Both the position numbers and the translations under genes were made by a program. 32,434 nt of DNA from Bacillota bacterium (lineage in GTDB: Bacteria > Bacillota > UBA4882 > UBA10575), in contig JAAYHY010000070.1 in the NCBI GenBank assembly GCA_012735135.1, forward strand, positions 1-32,434, read 5' to 3'. Positions 25,246 through 32,109 of this stretch are shown here, one piece after another. Numbering within the stretch: position 1 is the first letter of the stretch; the number at the start of each line of letters is the position of its first letter. The notes below the pieces were generated by a model. It saw only the letters and a program-made list of their open reading frames with translations, searched no databases and was not told where the DNA came from.

Positions 25246-25371
25246 TTGGATGGTTTGATCAAAATACTTATCGTAATTGGCGCATTGGTCGTTCTGGCTT
25301 ATTTAAGGGTATTGACAGTAACTAAAGCATTGCAAAGGTTAAGCAGGAGACGGTGGAAAGGTGAGCCGTAA
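25246..25371 (+). CDS. Very small single-span membrane protein (41 or 51 residues)
   Basis: I do not recognise this protein. From the TTG at 25246 it has 41 residues: MDGLIKILIVIGALVVLAYL, then a basic tail ending in SRRRWKGEP. This fits one transmembrane helix with a positively charged cytosolic end. GGGGGG lies nine bases before the TTG. An in-frame ATG at 25216 would give 51 residues (MRKIVGGRKI...) but has no Shine-Dalgarno element. It sits about 110 bases downstream of a near-consensus SigA promoter, between the two copies of the diverged repeat. Good promoter, hydrophobic helix plus charged tail and a sensible stop favour a real gene; the small size keeps confidence moderate. Confidence 0.5.
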   Translation: MDGLIKILIVIGALVVLAYLRVLTVTKALQRLSRRRWKGEP

Positions 25372-25463
25372 TTAATCCGGTGACAAATATTTAGTTGGAT
25401 TAGGCTATTTTCCGAACGCCCCGCCGGCGCGTGGGAATCAAAGCAGAATGTACAGAATAATCT

Positions 25464-26115
25464 TTAGTCCGAAACCAATTCTTTATAAACTATCGGTCCA
25501 TTTTCGTTATATGCTTTAACTTCCTTAATTATACCAAAATGGGGAACCACCCAGATTGTTCTACCAAATATTTCCTCCTCATTAAGTTTAACTTTGTATG
25601 CTTTGTAACTTCCAGCCTTGACTTGAACATCTATATAATCTTCCACTTTACCAACGAGATTCTCTCCTATCTCAAGAGGGGCCACATAGATGAGATACGT
25701 GTCGTCATTAGCCCGGTCAGTATCATAACTGTCTTCCTTAGTAAGATCATAATAGTAATATCCGTTATTTACTTTTTTCTTTCCTAATATATTTAAATTC
25801 AACGGACGGGTCTTCTCCATCTCCGCAAAACCTATCAGTCTCTTTGATGACGGTAAGTTTACCGGGATCGTCGATGATTACTTCATAGGTCATTTCGGAT
25901 GTTCCCTGGAAGGTTTTCTCGTCTTCTCCTTTAACCTCAATAACTACATCATAAACCCGACGGGCCCCATGCGAATAACCATAATAATCGTCGGACTTCA
26001 CAATTTCCGTGGGTTTCTCCGGCTTTTCCCCGGGAGTTTTCTTTTTTTCACACCCGGACAGCACAACCAACAGAACCAACAGTAAAACCAGTATTATTAC
26101 TCTCTTTTTATCCAT
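25464..26115 (-). pseudogene. Lipoprotein of unknown function, broken by a frameshift
   Basis: The start is the ATG at 26113-26115, with GGAG eight bases upstream. The protein begins MDKKRVIILVLLLVLLVVLSGC, a type II signal peptide with lipobox LSGC (C22), so it is exported and lipid-anchored. The mature part starts with a lysine- and proline-rich linker, then beta-type sequence. The frame ends early after FKYIRKEKSK. Sequence continues sensibly in the +1 frame from VNNGYYYYDLTKEDSYD to the true end KELVSD. The shift maps to a run of six T on the plus strand at 25773-25778; removing one base restores about 216 residues. Family unknown. A second, much more damaged copy lies to its left. A sequencing error in the homopolymer is the main alternative to a real lesion. 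Confidence 0.7.
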
Positions 26116-26195
26116 TCTTAACTCTCCTTTCATAATTAGAATTAGTTCAATTTATAATTGTTTTCTTTCCGCCAATAACTCCATTTTCTATGAAT

Positions 26196-26204
26196 ATTAT
26201 ACCA
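26196..26204 (-). promoter_or_regulatory. Extended -10 promoter of the lipoprotein gene
   Basis: On the minus strand, TGGTATAAT reads as an extended -10 element (TGn plus perfect TATAAT), 80 bases before the start codon. No good -35 is visible at the normal spacing, which is common with extended -10 promoters. Confidence 0.45.
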
Positions 26205-26287
26205 TTATCCTTTTTTCCCCGCTATTTATAGAAAGTGTATGGTTATTAATATACTAAATTATCAACCCAAATTTTAGCCACTGAACA

Positions 26288-26314
26288 GACAAAAAAAGGC
26301 CGCTCCAGCGGCCT
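26288..26314 (-). terminator. Terminator of the SASP gene
   Basis: AGGCCGC-TCCA-GCGGCCT (26297-26303 with 26308-26314) is followed on the minus strand by seven T. It lies about 25 bases past the SASP stop. Confidence 0.88.
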
Positions 26315-26339
26315 GCCTTCGTCTTTTCCTTTACGCTTC

Positions 26340-26564
26340 TTATTCTGTCCCTTCAGAACCGGTCTCTTCCTGGCGCATGGCTTCTTTCCCCTTTTCGACC
26401 AGTTTCTTAACCATATTTCCTCCGATCTTCCCTGCTTCGCGGACGGTTAGTTCATCACCGCCTTTAGCTAGATCATCATCCAGATCCAAAGCATCTGCTA
26501 CTTCCCATTTCAAATGATCCAGCTCCGTTTTCTTTTTATTTTCAACCCGTTTTCGTTTGGCCAC
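26340..26564 (-). CDS. Alpha/beta-type small acid-soluble spore protein (SASP)
   Basis: SASPs coat the spore chromosome, put DNA into an A-like form that resists UV, and are degraded by the Gpr protease at germination. The 74-residue protein shows the family signature: TELDHLKWEVADALDL at about 13-28 (with the Gpr cleavage region around T-E-L-D-H-L), then the conserved VREAGKIGGNMVKKLVEKG at 41-59. The linker between them is longer and more acidic (DLDDDLAKGGDE) than in classical SspA or SspB. The start is the GTG at 26562-26564, with GGAGGTG five bases upstream; upstream in-frame codons are unrelated to the family and overlap cotJC on the same strand. Expression in the forespore under SigG is expected from the family, but I saw no clear SigG promoter. 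Confidence 0.9.
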   Translation of the reverse strand: MAKRKRVENKKKTELDHLKWEVADALDLDDDLAKGGDELTVREAGKIGGNMVKKLVEKGKEAMRQEETGSEGTE

Positions 26565-26659
26565 CTTGTCACCTCCAAGTTTCTCCGGAAAATTCGGCAG
26601 AATTCTTCGGTTATATATTACCCGAATCCGTCCGAAAAATAAGCAATCAGCCAAGGAAG

Positions 26660-26690
26660 CCAAGAAAAAAACCGGCCAAAGCCGGTTAGC
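26660..26690 (-). terminator. Terminator of the cotJABC operon
   Basis: AACCGGC-CAAA-GCCGGTT (26670-26676 with 26681-26687) is followed on the minus strand by TTTTTTC. It lies directly after the cotJC stop. Confidence 0.85.
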
Positions 26691-26691
26691 T

Positions 26692-27264
26692 TTAATAGTA
26701 TTTCTTGGAATCCAGGTACTCCTGGACAATTTGGAGGGTTTCCCCGAAGCGCTGGAAGTGGACAATCTCCCTCTCCCGGAGAAACTTGAGGGTATCATTG
26801 AGATCCGGATCATCAGAGAGGTTGATTAACCATTCATAAGTAGCCCGGGCTTTTTCTTCAGCGGCCATATCTTCATGGAGATCGGCCACCGGATCGCCCT
26901 TGGACTGAATATAAGCCGCCGTCCACGGAACGCCTTCGCCATTCACATAATAAAGGCCCTTATCATGATCGGCGTAGTATCCTCCTAAGTCAGCCGCTTT
27001 AATCTCTTCGATGGAAGCCCGGTCCATTAGTTTATAAACCAAAGTGGCGATAATCTCGAGGTGGGCCAGTTCTTCCGTGCCAATATCAGTCAGGATTCCT
27101 TTGGCCTGGGGGGTAGGCATATGATAACGTTGGGTCAGATAGCGCAGCGAAGCCGCCAATTCCCCATCGGGGCCTCCGTACTGGGTGATTAAATATTTGG
27201 CCATTTTCACATTGGCTCTACCGACCTTTGCCGGATACTGTAGTTTTTTTTCATAAATCCACAT
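26692..27264 (-). CDS. cotJC: Spore coat protein CotJC (manganese catalase family)
   Basis: CotJC belongs to the di-manganese catalase family and is a component of the spore coat in Bacillus and Clostridioides. The 190-residue protein keeps a full set of candidate Mn ligands: E35 (PDGELAASL), E65 and H68 (GTEELAHLE), E136 (AAEEKARA) and H169 (REIVHFQRFG). Catalase activity is therefore plausible. The start ATG has GGGGG nine bases upstream and lies 13 bases after cotJB. It is the last gene of cotJABC and is followed by a terminator and then the SASP gene. Mother-cell SigE control is known for the Bacillus operon; here it is inferred. Confidence 0.95.
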   Translation of the reverse strand: MWIYEKKLQYPAKVGRANVKMAKYLITQYGGPDGELAASLRYLTQRYHMPTPQAKGILTDIGTEELAHLEIIATLVYKLMDRASIEEIKAADLGGYYADHDKGLYYVNGEGVPWTAAYIQSKGDPVADLHEDMAAEEKARATYEWLINLSDDPDLNDTLKFLREREIVHFQRFGETLQIVQEYLDSKKYY

Positions 27265-27277
27265 TCAGACTAACCCC

Positions 27278-27532
27278 CTATTCATAACAGATTTCCCAGG
27301 GCCAAGGCTCATTAATCCACTGCCATGGATAGGAACTTGGTTCCTCGGCAGTTAAAGGCCCATAACGTTCCTGATATTTTTGTTTAACTGCCCTTAATTG
27401 TGGAATAACTGAATTAAATTCCATCAACGCGCGCTGGTCAGTGGGATGCGTATCTAAATAAAGATTGAACTCAAGCGCGGTGAATTCCAAAGCCATTAAT
27501 TCTTTAAGCAGCGCTAGCTGTTCCCGGTCCAT
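27278..27532 (-). CDS. cotJB: Spore coat protein CotJB
   Basis: This is an 84-residue protein of the CotJB family, needed with CotJA for coat localisation of CotJC in Bacillus. The typical features are ALLKELMALEFTALEFNLYLDTHP at the N-terminus, then the ending rich in proline and tryptophan (YPWQWINEPWPWE). The ATG at 27530-27532 has AAGGGGG upstream. It sits 14 bases after cotJA and 13 before cotJC, so the three are surely co-transcribed. Confidence 0.93.
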   Translation of the reverse strand: MDREQLALLKELMALEFTALEFNLYLDTHPTDQRALMEFNSVIPQLRAVKQKYQERYGPLTAEEPSSYPWQWINEPWPWEICYE

Positions 27533-27546
27533 ATGGTAAGCCCCCT

Positions 27547-27693
27547 TTACTTATGATGTCTCCGGTATGGAAAGTACAGTTCGGGAAAGATGGTTCCCTT
27601 CATCAGACCTTCCATCGGACTCAATCGTTGGGAGAAAATTTGAAATGGAACATAAGCTCTAGCTAAACGCATGCGGTCGGCAGGCGTGTACAT
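27547..27693 (-). CDS. cotJA: Spore coat-associated protein CotJA
   Basis: This is a 48-residue protein. It reads MYTPADRMRLARAYVPFQIF and continues with FSQRLSPMEGLMKG and TIFPELYFPYRRHHK. The 'AYVPFQ...SPMEGL..GTIFPELY.PY' pattern is diagnostic of CotJA. The ATG at 27691-27693 follows GAGGAGG ten bases upstream. It is the first gene of cotJABC and has the family's usual short N-terminal part. The roughly 145 bases upstream, to the hairpin at 27840, should hold the sporulation promoter; I could not fix a clean SigE box there. Confidence 0.93.
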   Translation of the reverse strand: MYTPADRMRLARAYVPFQIFSQRLSPMEGLMKGTIFPELYFPYRRHHK

Positions 27694-27839
27694 CAAAAGA
27701 ACCCCTCCTCTATTTAATCAGGAAAATAATACGACCGGAGGATTTCCCGGATTAATATATCGTATTCTGGACTATTTCCAAAGGCACCCCTTGTACCTGG
27801 AAAATGCTGTTGTCCCTTAAAAATCCCGATTAATACAGA

Positions 27840-27869
27840 AAAGCCTTTGCCGGAACAGGCAAAGGCTTT
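27840..27869 (-). terminator. Long hairpin between ccdA and cotJABC
   Basis: A perfect 12-bp stem AAAGCCTTTGCC / GGCAAAGGCTTT (27840-27851 with 27858-27869, loop GGAACA). On the minus strand it is followed by TCTGTATTAATC, so the T-tract is poor. It probably ends resA-ccdA transcripts that run antisense to the small gene at 27941. Confidence 0.65.
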
Positions 27870-27940
27870 CATAAGAACCTTAAGATAAACTTTTTTTTCG
27901 GGGGATTACTGTAAATTTATGGGAAGGAATTTCAGGTTAA

Positions 27941-28183
27941 ATGTATAATTTGGCTCTTTGTGAACAGTACAGGTTAGAGGTGATCTATGTGGCTCGCTCC
28001 CGCCGCAAACACCGGCATATCCAATACCCGTTAGCTTTAACGCCGACCACGCTTTTACAACTTAGTCAAGGGCTTAACGATCAGGAATTTGATGAGTTAT
28101 GGGTTAAAATCTTTCTTACCGGCAGAAACACCGGGGAAAGGGATCGTTTTTGGCTGACCATTTCCAACTGGGATTTTATTTAA
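27941..28183 (+). CDS. Uncharacterised small protein, 80 residues
   Basis: I do not recognise this protein. It is soluble and starts MYNLALCEQYRLEVIYVARS. A basic patch (RSRRKHRHIQYP) is followed by a helical segment (TPTTLLQLSQGLNDQEFDELWVKIFL) and a beta-like end (DRFWLTISNWDFI). The Shine-Dalgarno element is weak (AAGGA twelve bases, or AGG four bases, before the ATG). Its stop overlaps the stop of ccdA on the other strand by four bases. The frame is distinct from ccdA, is not antisense to any known gene except at that overlap, and has a sensible protein composition; I think it is real, but confidence is moderate. Confidence 0.5.
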   Translation: MYNLALCEQYRLEVIYVARSRRKHRHIQYPLALTPTTLLQLSQGLNDQEFDELWVKIFLTGRNTGERDRFWLTISNWDFI

Positions 28184-28911
28184 TCCCTCCGCAAAAGATG
28201 CTCCAAGGAGCGTCCACCCATAATCTTGTTTAGATAAATCGTTAGCATGGTAAAACGGTCGGTAAAAAGTAAAACCCCAACCACAATGAGGAGAAAACCG
28301 GAGAGCACCGTGATTAGCTTGGTATAGGGGAGAATTTTTTTTGACCAAAGATAGAAACGGCCGTAGGCTAGAGCCATGATGAAAAATGGTGTAGCCAATC
28401 CCAAGGAATAAACGGTCAACAGTAAGAGACCAAGCCCAACCTGGCCCGAACTCCCAGCTAGTGCCAGAATCATCCCTAAGATTGGGCCGACACAAGGGGT
28501 CCACCCAAAGGCAAAGGTTATTCCGGCCAACAACCGGCCCGCCGTCCCTGTCAGGGGTTTTTTTACCTGAAACCGGAACTCCTGTTGCAAAGGGAAGAAA
28601 CGGAAAATTCCCCATTGGGATAAGCCAAAGAGAATCAAGACCAAGCCCCCTACCTTCAAAAAGACAACCCGCAATCCGGTAAGGATCTGTCCCAAAGCTG
28701 AGAAAGCGGCGCCCAACAAAATAAAAACCAAAGAAAAGCCGGCGATAAAGACAAGCGCCGCTTTCACCATTTGGGACTGGTTCTTCTCCCCTTCACCCGG
28801 CAAACACCCGGTCAGCACCGCCAAATAACCGGGGGCCATGGCCAACACACATGGGGAAAAAAAGGAGAGTAAACCCGCGAGGTAAGAGAGGAAAACGCCC
28901 GGTGTTTCCAT
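28180..28911 (-). CDS. ccdA: CcdA-type thiol-disulfide transport protein (DsbD transmembrane family)
   Basis: CcdA carries reducing equivalents across the membrane from cytosolic thioredoxin to extracytoplasmic thiol proteins such as ResA, for cytochrome c maturation or, in sporulation, for StoA. The 243-residue protein has about six transmembrane helices. The two redox cysteines are C21 in SFFSPCVLAMAPG (helix 1) and C140 in FGWTPCVGPILG (helix 4). I use the ATG at 28909-28911, because AGGAGG lies seven bases upstream; a TTG two codons earlier is too close to it. The gene follows resA by 33 bases in the same operon. The Bacillota role may be cytochrome c biogenesis or spore cortex formation. 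Confidence 0.92.
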   Translation of the reverse strand: METPGVFLSYLAGLLSFFSPCVLAMAPGYLAVLTGCLPGEGEKNQSQMVKAALVFIAGFSLVFILLGAAFSALGQILTGLRVVFLKVGGLVLILFGLSQWGIFRFFPLQQEFRFQVKKPLTGTAGRLLAGITFAFGWTPCVGPILGMILALAGSSGQVGLGLLLLTVYSLGLATPFFIMALAYGRFYLWSKKILPYTKLITVLSGFLLIVVGVLLFTDRFTMLTIYLNKIMGGRSLEHLLRRD

Positions 28912-28944
28912 GGTCAATCCTCCTTTCGTTGATTGACACCCAAT

Positions 28945-29490
28945 CTATTGCGCAGCTTTGTAACGTTCAAACCGGGTTTGCAGTTGACTATAAGACAATG
29001 CCCCCATATAAACCTCTCTAATCCGGCCTGTTTGGTCAATAAATATGGTGGTCGGAACCGCTCTAATCTGGTATTGATTGGCGGTTTTATCCTCCACGTC
29101 CACCAAAACCGGAAACTTCATCTCCGCGGCGTCGGCAAAAGTTTGTAGTTGTCCCCGGCTAGTGTTGTCCCAGATGTTAACCGCCAGGATTTCCACGCCT
29201 TTTGCCTGGTATTCCTGGTAAAAACGGGTTAATTCAGGGATCTCAACCCGGCAGGGCGGACACCAGGTTGCCCAAAAGTTAACCAAAGTTAGTTGATTTT
29301 GGCGGTAAATCTTCTTTAATTCCACTTTTTCTCCGGTGAGATTTTCCAGCCGAAAATTGGGGGCGATGGCCCCAACCCTTGCCGCTTCTTCTTCTTGTTG
29401 ATCTCCCCCCATGAACCCAATTCCCACCAAGAGCAAGATGGAGATGAGCACACCTAAATAGAGCAATTTTTTTCGTCCTTCGCCGGCCAT
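28945..29490 (-). CDS. resA: ResA/TlpA-family membrane-anchored thioredoxin-like protein
   Basis: This is a 181-residue extracytoplasmic thiol-disulfide oxidoreductase. A signal anchor lies at residues about 8-28 (basic RKK before a hydrophobic helix). The thioredoxin fold follows, with the redox pair C77-P-P-C80 (NFWATWCPPCRVEIPEL) and the cis-proline loop RAVPTTIFID. CPPC favours the reducing proteins that receive electrons from CcdA, whose gene follows 33 bases later. It could serve cytochrome c maturation (ResA) or spore cortex synthesis (StoA); sequence alone does not decide. A near-consensus SigA promoter lies just upstream, with a direct repeat overlapping its -10. Confidence 0.88.
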   Translation of the reverse strand: MAGEGRKKLLYLGVLISILLLVGIGFMGGDQQEEEAARVGAIAPNFRLENLTGEKVELKKIYRQNQLTLVNFWATWCPPCRVEIPELTRFYQEYQAKGVEILAVNIWDNTSRGQLQTFADAAEMKFPVLVDVEDKTANQYQIRAVPTTIFIDQTGRIREVYMGALSYSQLQTRFERYKAAQ

Positions 29491-29506
29491 GACAGAACCT
29501 CCTTTA

Positions 29507-29552
29507 TATACTATACTGGGTATACTATACTAACGAATCCTCCTTTTGTCAA
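29507..29552 (-). promoter_or_regulatory. SigA promoter of resA-ccdA with repeat over the -10
   Basis: On the minus strand, TTGACA (29547-29552), a 17-base spacer and TATAGT (29524-29529) form a near-consensus promoter. TATACTATACT is repeated exactly on the plus strand (29507-29517 and 29521-29531, separated by GGG), covering the -10 and the likely start site. The middle reads as the inverted repeat TATAC-TGG-GTATA. This could be an operator; the start codon is only 17 bases from the repeat. Confidence 0.65.
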
Positions 29553-29612
29553 GATCCTTTCTGCGCACGCTATAAAGGCCAAAATCATACATATATCCGG
29601 GAGGGGATAAGA

Positions 29613-30707
29613 ATGAAGACAGGTCGCATCCGTCATTTTTTCGCCGGCGGCAATACCGGAGAAGGGTTCTATTCCTTTTACAATCAGGTAATTGACGTTC
29701 AGACCACCTATCTTTATATCCTGAAGGGGGGACCGGGAACAGGTAAATCCACTTTAATACGGACCATCGGCGAGGAACTGGGCGCTCAGGGTTATCATCT
29801 TGAGTATCTCCATTGTTCATCGGATAATAATTCCCTTGATGGCCTGGTGGTTCCTTCTTTAAAAACCGCTTTTCTTGATGGAACCGCTCCCCACACGCTT
29901 GATCCAAGCTATCCCGGGGTCGCCGATGAGATCATCAATCTAGGGTCTTTCTGGGACCAACAAGGTTTAAAAGCCAATAAGGAACGGATCATTACCATCA
30001 GCCAAAAGAAAAAAGCCTGTTATGAGCGGGCCTATGTCTACTTAAACGCCGCTTTAGGCGTTTACCGGAATTGGCGGAAAACCAATTTTTCTTGCTTAAA
30101 CCATGAAGCTTGGTTAAGAACCTGGGGTGAACTGAAAGAGGAAATCTTCAATGGTCGCCGGCCGACCGGTCAATTAGGCCGGCTTCGTCATCTTTTCGCC
30201 AGCGCGATTACGGCTGATGGGCCGGTGCATTTTCTGGAATCGATCTTTGGCGAAGCTACCCGCCTGTATATTCTGGATGGCCCCCCCGGGAGCGGGCGGG
30301 CAGAGATCATCCAACGTTTAGAGACCATGAGCATTGATTTCGGCCTGGATACCGAGGTTTTCCATTGTGCCCTTGAGCCCCAAAAGTACGAACATCTTTG
30401 GCTTCCCGCCTTAAAAATCGGGGTCCTCACTTCGACATGGCCCCATAAATACCCTTCCGATGACCGCTGCCGGCTCATTGAAACCGGGTGTTTTCTCCAA
30501 AACCAACAGCACTTATTCACTGAAACCTTAAAAGAATCCCGCCTGGTCTTTCTTGACCTCTGGGAAAGAGCCATCAATTGGCTCCATAAGGCCAAAAAAC
30601 TCCATGCGGAACTCGAAGAATATTACGGCGAAAATATGGATTTCACCCATATAACCCGTATCCGTAAGGAAATTTTAGGCAACCTATTATGTAGTCCTTC
30701 CTGTTGA
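29613..30707 (+). CDS. Internally duplicated P-loop ATPase (PRK06851-like)
   Basis: This is a 364-residue P-loop NTPase built from two similar halves. Half one has RIRHFFAGGNTGEGFYSFY (6-23), Walker A GGPGTGKST (39-47), then EYLHCSSDNNSLDGLVVPSLK. Half two has RLRHLFASAITADGPVHF (190-207), a P-loop-like DGPPGSGRA (222-230) in which the lysine is replaced by arginine, then EVFHCALEPQKYEHLWLPALK. The family (PRK06851 type) is common in spore-forming Bacillota, but its function is not established. A C-terminal helical part (about 310-350) may form a coiled coil. The start ATG at 29613 has GGAGGGG six bases upstream. It diverges from resA and may be transcribed from the shared intergenic region. 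Confidence 0.85.
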   Translation: MKTGRIRHFFAGGNTGEGFYSFYNQVIDVQTTYLYILKGGPGTGKSTLIRTIGEELGAQGYHLEYLHCSSDNNSLDGLVVPSLKTAFLDGTAPHTLDPSYPGVADEIINLGSFWDQQGLKANKERIITISQKKKACYERAYVYLNAALGVYRNWRKTNFSCLNHEAWLRTWGELKEEIFNGRRPTGQLGRLRHLFASAITADGPVHFLESIFGEATRLYILDGPPGSGRAEIIQRLETMSIDFGLDTEVFHCALEPQKYEHLWLPALKIGVLTSTWPHKYPSDDRCRLIETGCFLQNQQHLFTETLKESRLVFLDLWERAINWLHKAKKLHAELEEYYGENMDFTHITRIRKEILGNLLCSPSC

Positions 30708-30778
30708 GAGCGTTATACAAACAATCGGGCGGCATTGTTTTTCCAGTAAAAAGAAAGTTGGTAGCAGGAGAAAGCAAA

Positions 30779-30832
30779 ATGTCCAAGAATATAAAGCAAG
30801 ATATTATTTATCATTTAGAACGAGGTGCATAA
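30779..30832 (+). CDS. 17-codon upstream ORF before the oxoamine synthase
   Basis: A short frame with a good ribosome-binding site (AGGAG eight bases before the ATG) encodes MSKNIKQDIIYHLERGA and ends at a TAA six bases before the next gene's ATG. The Shine-Dalgarno element of the downstream gene (GAGGTG) lies inside its last codons, so translation could be coupled. It may be a leader peptide or the remnant of a longer gene such as an acyl carrier protein. Confidence 0.4.
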   Translation: MSKNIKQDIIYHLERGA

Positions 30833-30837
30833 AGCAG

Positions 30838-32028
30838 ATGGACTTATTTAAAAAATGTTATGATTATACCATGGCCAAGGAAGCGATGGCCGCCGGACTT
30901 TATCCTTATTTTCATGAGCTCCAATCGGGTCAGGATACGGAAGTAACCATGAGCAACCAAGAGAACGTCTTAATGATTGGTTCCAACAATTACTTAGGTC
31001 TCACCAGCGACCCCCGGGTCAAGCAAGCGGCGATCGAGGCGACGGAGAAATACGGCTCCGGGTGTTCGGGGTCCCGGTTTCTCAATGGTACTTTAGACCT
31101 CCATGTCGCCCTCGAAGAGAAACTGGCGAAATTCATGCGGAAAGAAAAAGCCCTCCTCTTTTCCGCCGGTTTTCTGGCTAATTTAGGGATCATCTCCGCC
31201 ATCGCCGGACGTGGTGATTATATCCTCTGTGACCGGGCAAACCACGCCAGTATTTACGATGGATGCCGGCTGTCCTTCGCCAAGATGTACAAGTACGAGC
31301 ATAACGACATGAATGATCTGGAAAAGCTCCTCCAGAAACTGGGCACCGACGCGCCCAAACTCATCATCACCGACGGGGTCTTCAGTATGGAGGGGGATCT
31401 GGCCAACCTGCCGGAGATCGTCCGTCTGGCCCGGAAGTACAATGCCCGTATCCTTGTGGATGACGCCCATGGCATTGGGGTATTGGGAGCGAACGGCCGT
31501 GGAACCGCCGAGTATTTCGGCTTGGAAGATGAAATTGACATGATCATGGGCACCTTCAGTAAGTCTTTTGCTTCCTTAGGTGGTTTTCTGGTTGCCTCCG
31601 AGCCGGTCTGCCATTATGTTCAGCATGTTTCCCGGCCGTTAATCTTCACCGCCAGCATGACGCCAGCCTCCACCGGCGCCGCCATGAAAGCATTAGAGAT
31701 TATCGAGACCGAACCGGAACGCCGCCGTCATCTCCTGGCCATCGCCGAACAATTCCGTACCGGGTTGAAAGAGCATGGTTTTACGGTCAGGGAAGGGGTT
31801 ACGCCCATCATTCCCATCCTTGTCGGTGATATGAGCAAAACCTTCCTCTTCTGTAAAGTCCTTTTCGAGAATGGTGTCTACGTCAACCCGGTAGTGGCGC
31901 CGGCGGTTCCGGCCGATGCCACGATGATCCGGACCAGTCTGACCGCCACCCACACCACCGCCCAGATCGACCGGGCCATCCAGGTTCTGGTCAAGGTCGG
32001 CAAAGAGTTGGGAATTATCGCGGCTTAA
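30838..32028 (+). CDS. Alpha-oxoamine synthase similar to bacterial serine palmitoyltransferase
   Basis: This is a 396-residue fold-type I PLP enzyme of the alpha-oxoamine synthase group (AONS, KBL, SPT, ALAS). Key residues are H136 (NHASIYDG, stacking on PLP), H211 in VDDAHGIGVLG with D208 before it, and the Schiff-base lysine K242 in GTFSKSFASLGGF. The N-terminus (MAAGLYPYFHELQSGQDTEV), the segment YGSGCSGSRFLNGTLDLH and the C-terminal ATHTTAQIDRAIQVL resemble, from memory, the serine palmitoyltransferase of Bacteroides more than KBL or BioF. If so it joins an acyl-CoA or acyl-ACP to an amino acid. KBL-type activity with glycine is the main alternative. A strong bidirectional hairpin follows. 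An SDR gene lies convergently to the right. Confidence 0.8.
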   Translation: MDLFKKCYDYTMAKEAMAAGLYPYFHELQSGQDTEVTMSNQENVLMIGSNNYLGLTSDPRVKQAAIEATEKYGSGCSGSRFLNGTLDLHVALEEKLAKFMRKEKALLFSAGFLANLGIISAIAGRGDYILCDRANHASIYDGCRLSFAKMYKYEHNDMNDLEKLLQKLGTDAPKLIITDGVFSMEGDLANLPEIVRLARKYNARILVDDAHGIGVLGANGRGTAEYFGLEDEIDMIMGTFSKSFASLGGFLVASEPVCHYVQHVSRPLIFTASMTPASTGAAMKALEIIETEPERRRHLLAIAEQFRTGLKEHGFTVREGVTPIIPILVGDMSKTFLFCKVLFENGVYVNPVVAPAVPADATMIRTSLTATHTTAQIDRAIQVLVKVGKELGIIAA

Positions 32029-32046
32029 CAACCTTTGAGGGGAACC

Positions 32047-32092
32047 AAAAAACACCTCCTTGGCTGAGCTTCGTCAGGGAGGTGTTTTTTTT
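32047..32092. terminator. Bidirectional terminator between the oxoamine synthase and SDR genes
   Basis: AAAAAACACCTCC (32047-32059) pairs with GGAGGTGTTTTTT (32078-32090) around a loop of about 18 bases. T runs follow on both strands, so it can end both convergent genes. Confidence 0.9.
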
Positions 32093-32109
32093 GGGGAGGT
32101 GTAAATCGC

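Larger units (their letters stand above)
25415..26315. repeat. Repeat copy B (carries the broken lipoprotein gene)
   Basis: This is the longer partner of the diverged repeat at 24700-25015. Similar sequence is confined to the two ends: 25415-25490 around the gene's stop, and about 26210-26315 around the hairpin downstream of the SASP gene. It contains the frameshifted lipoprotein gene and its promoter, and is visibly more AT-rich than the flanking coat and repair genes. Confidence 0.65.

Noticed and set aside
25765-25820. Programmed -1 frameshift in the lipoprotein gene
   Set aside because: The second half lies in the +1 frame and the codon phase does not fit an A-AAA-AAG slippery heptamer. 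A homopolymer indel is simpler.
26565-26813. N-terminal extension of the SASP gene to 157 residues
   Set aside because: The extra residues are unrelated to SASPs, overlap the cotJC coding region and cross its terminator. The GTG at 26562-26564 has a strong ribosome-binding site.
29530-29907. A 125-codon minus-strand frame overlapping the P-loop ATPase
   Set aside because: It covers the resA promoter and the antisense of a clear Walker A coding region, with no ribosome-binding site.
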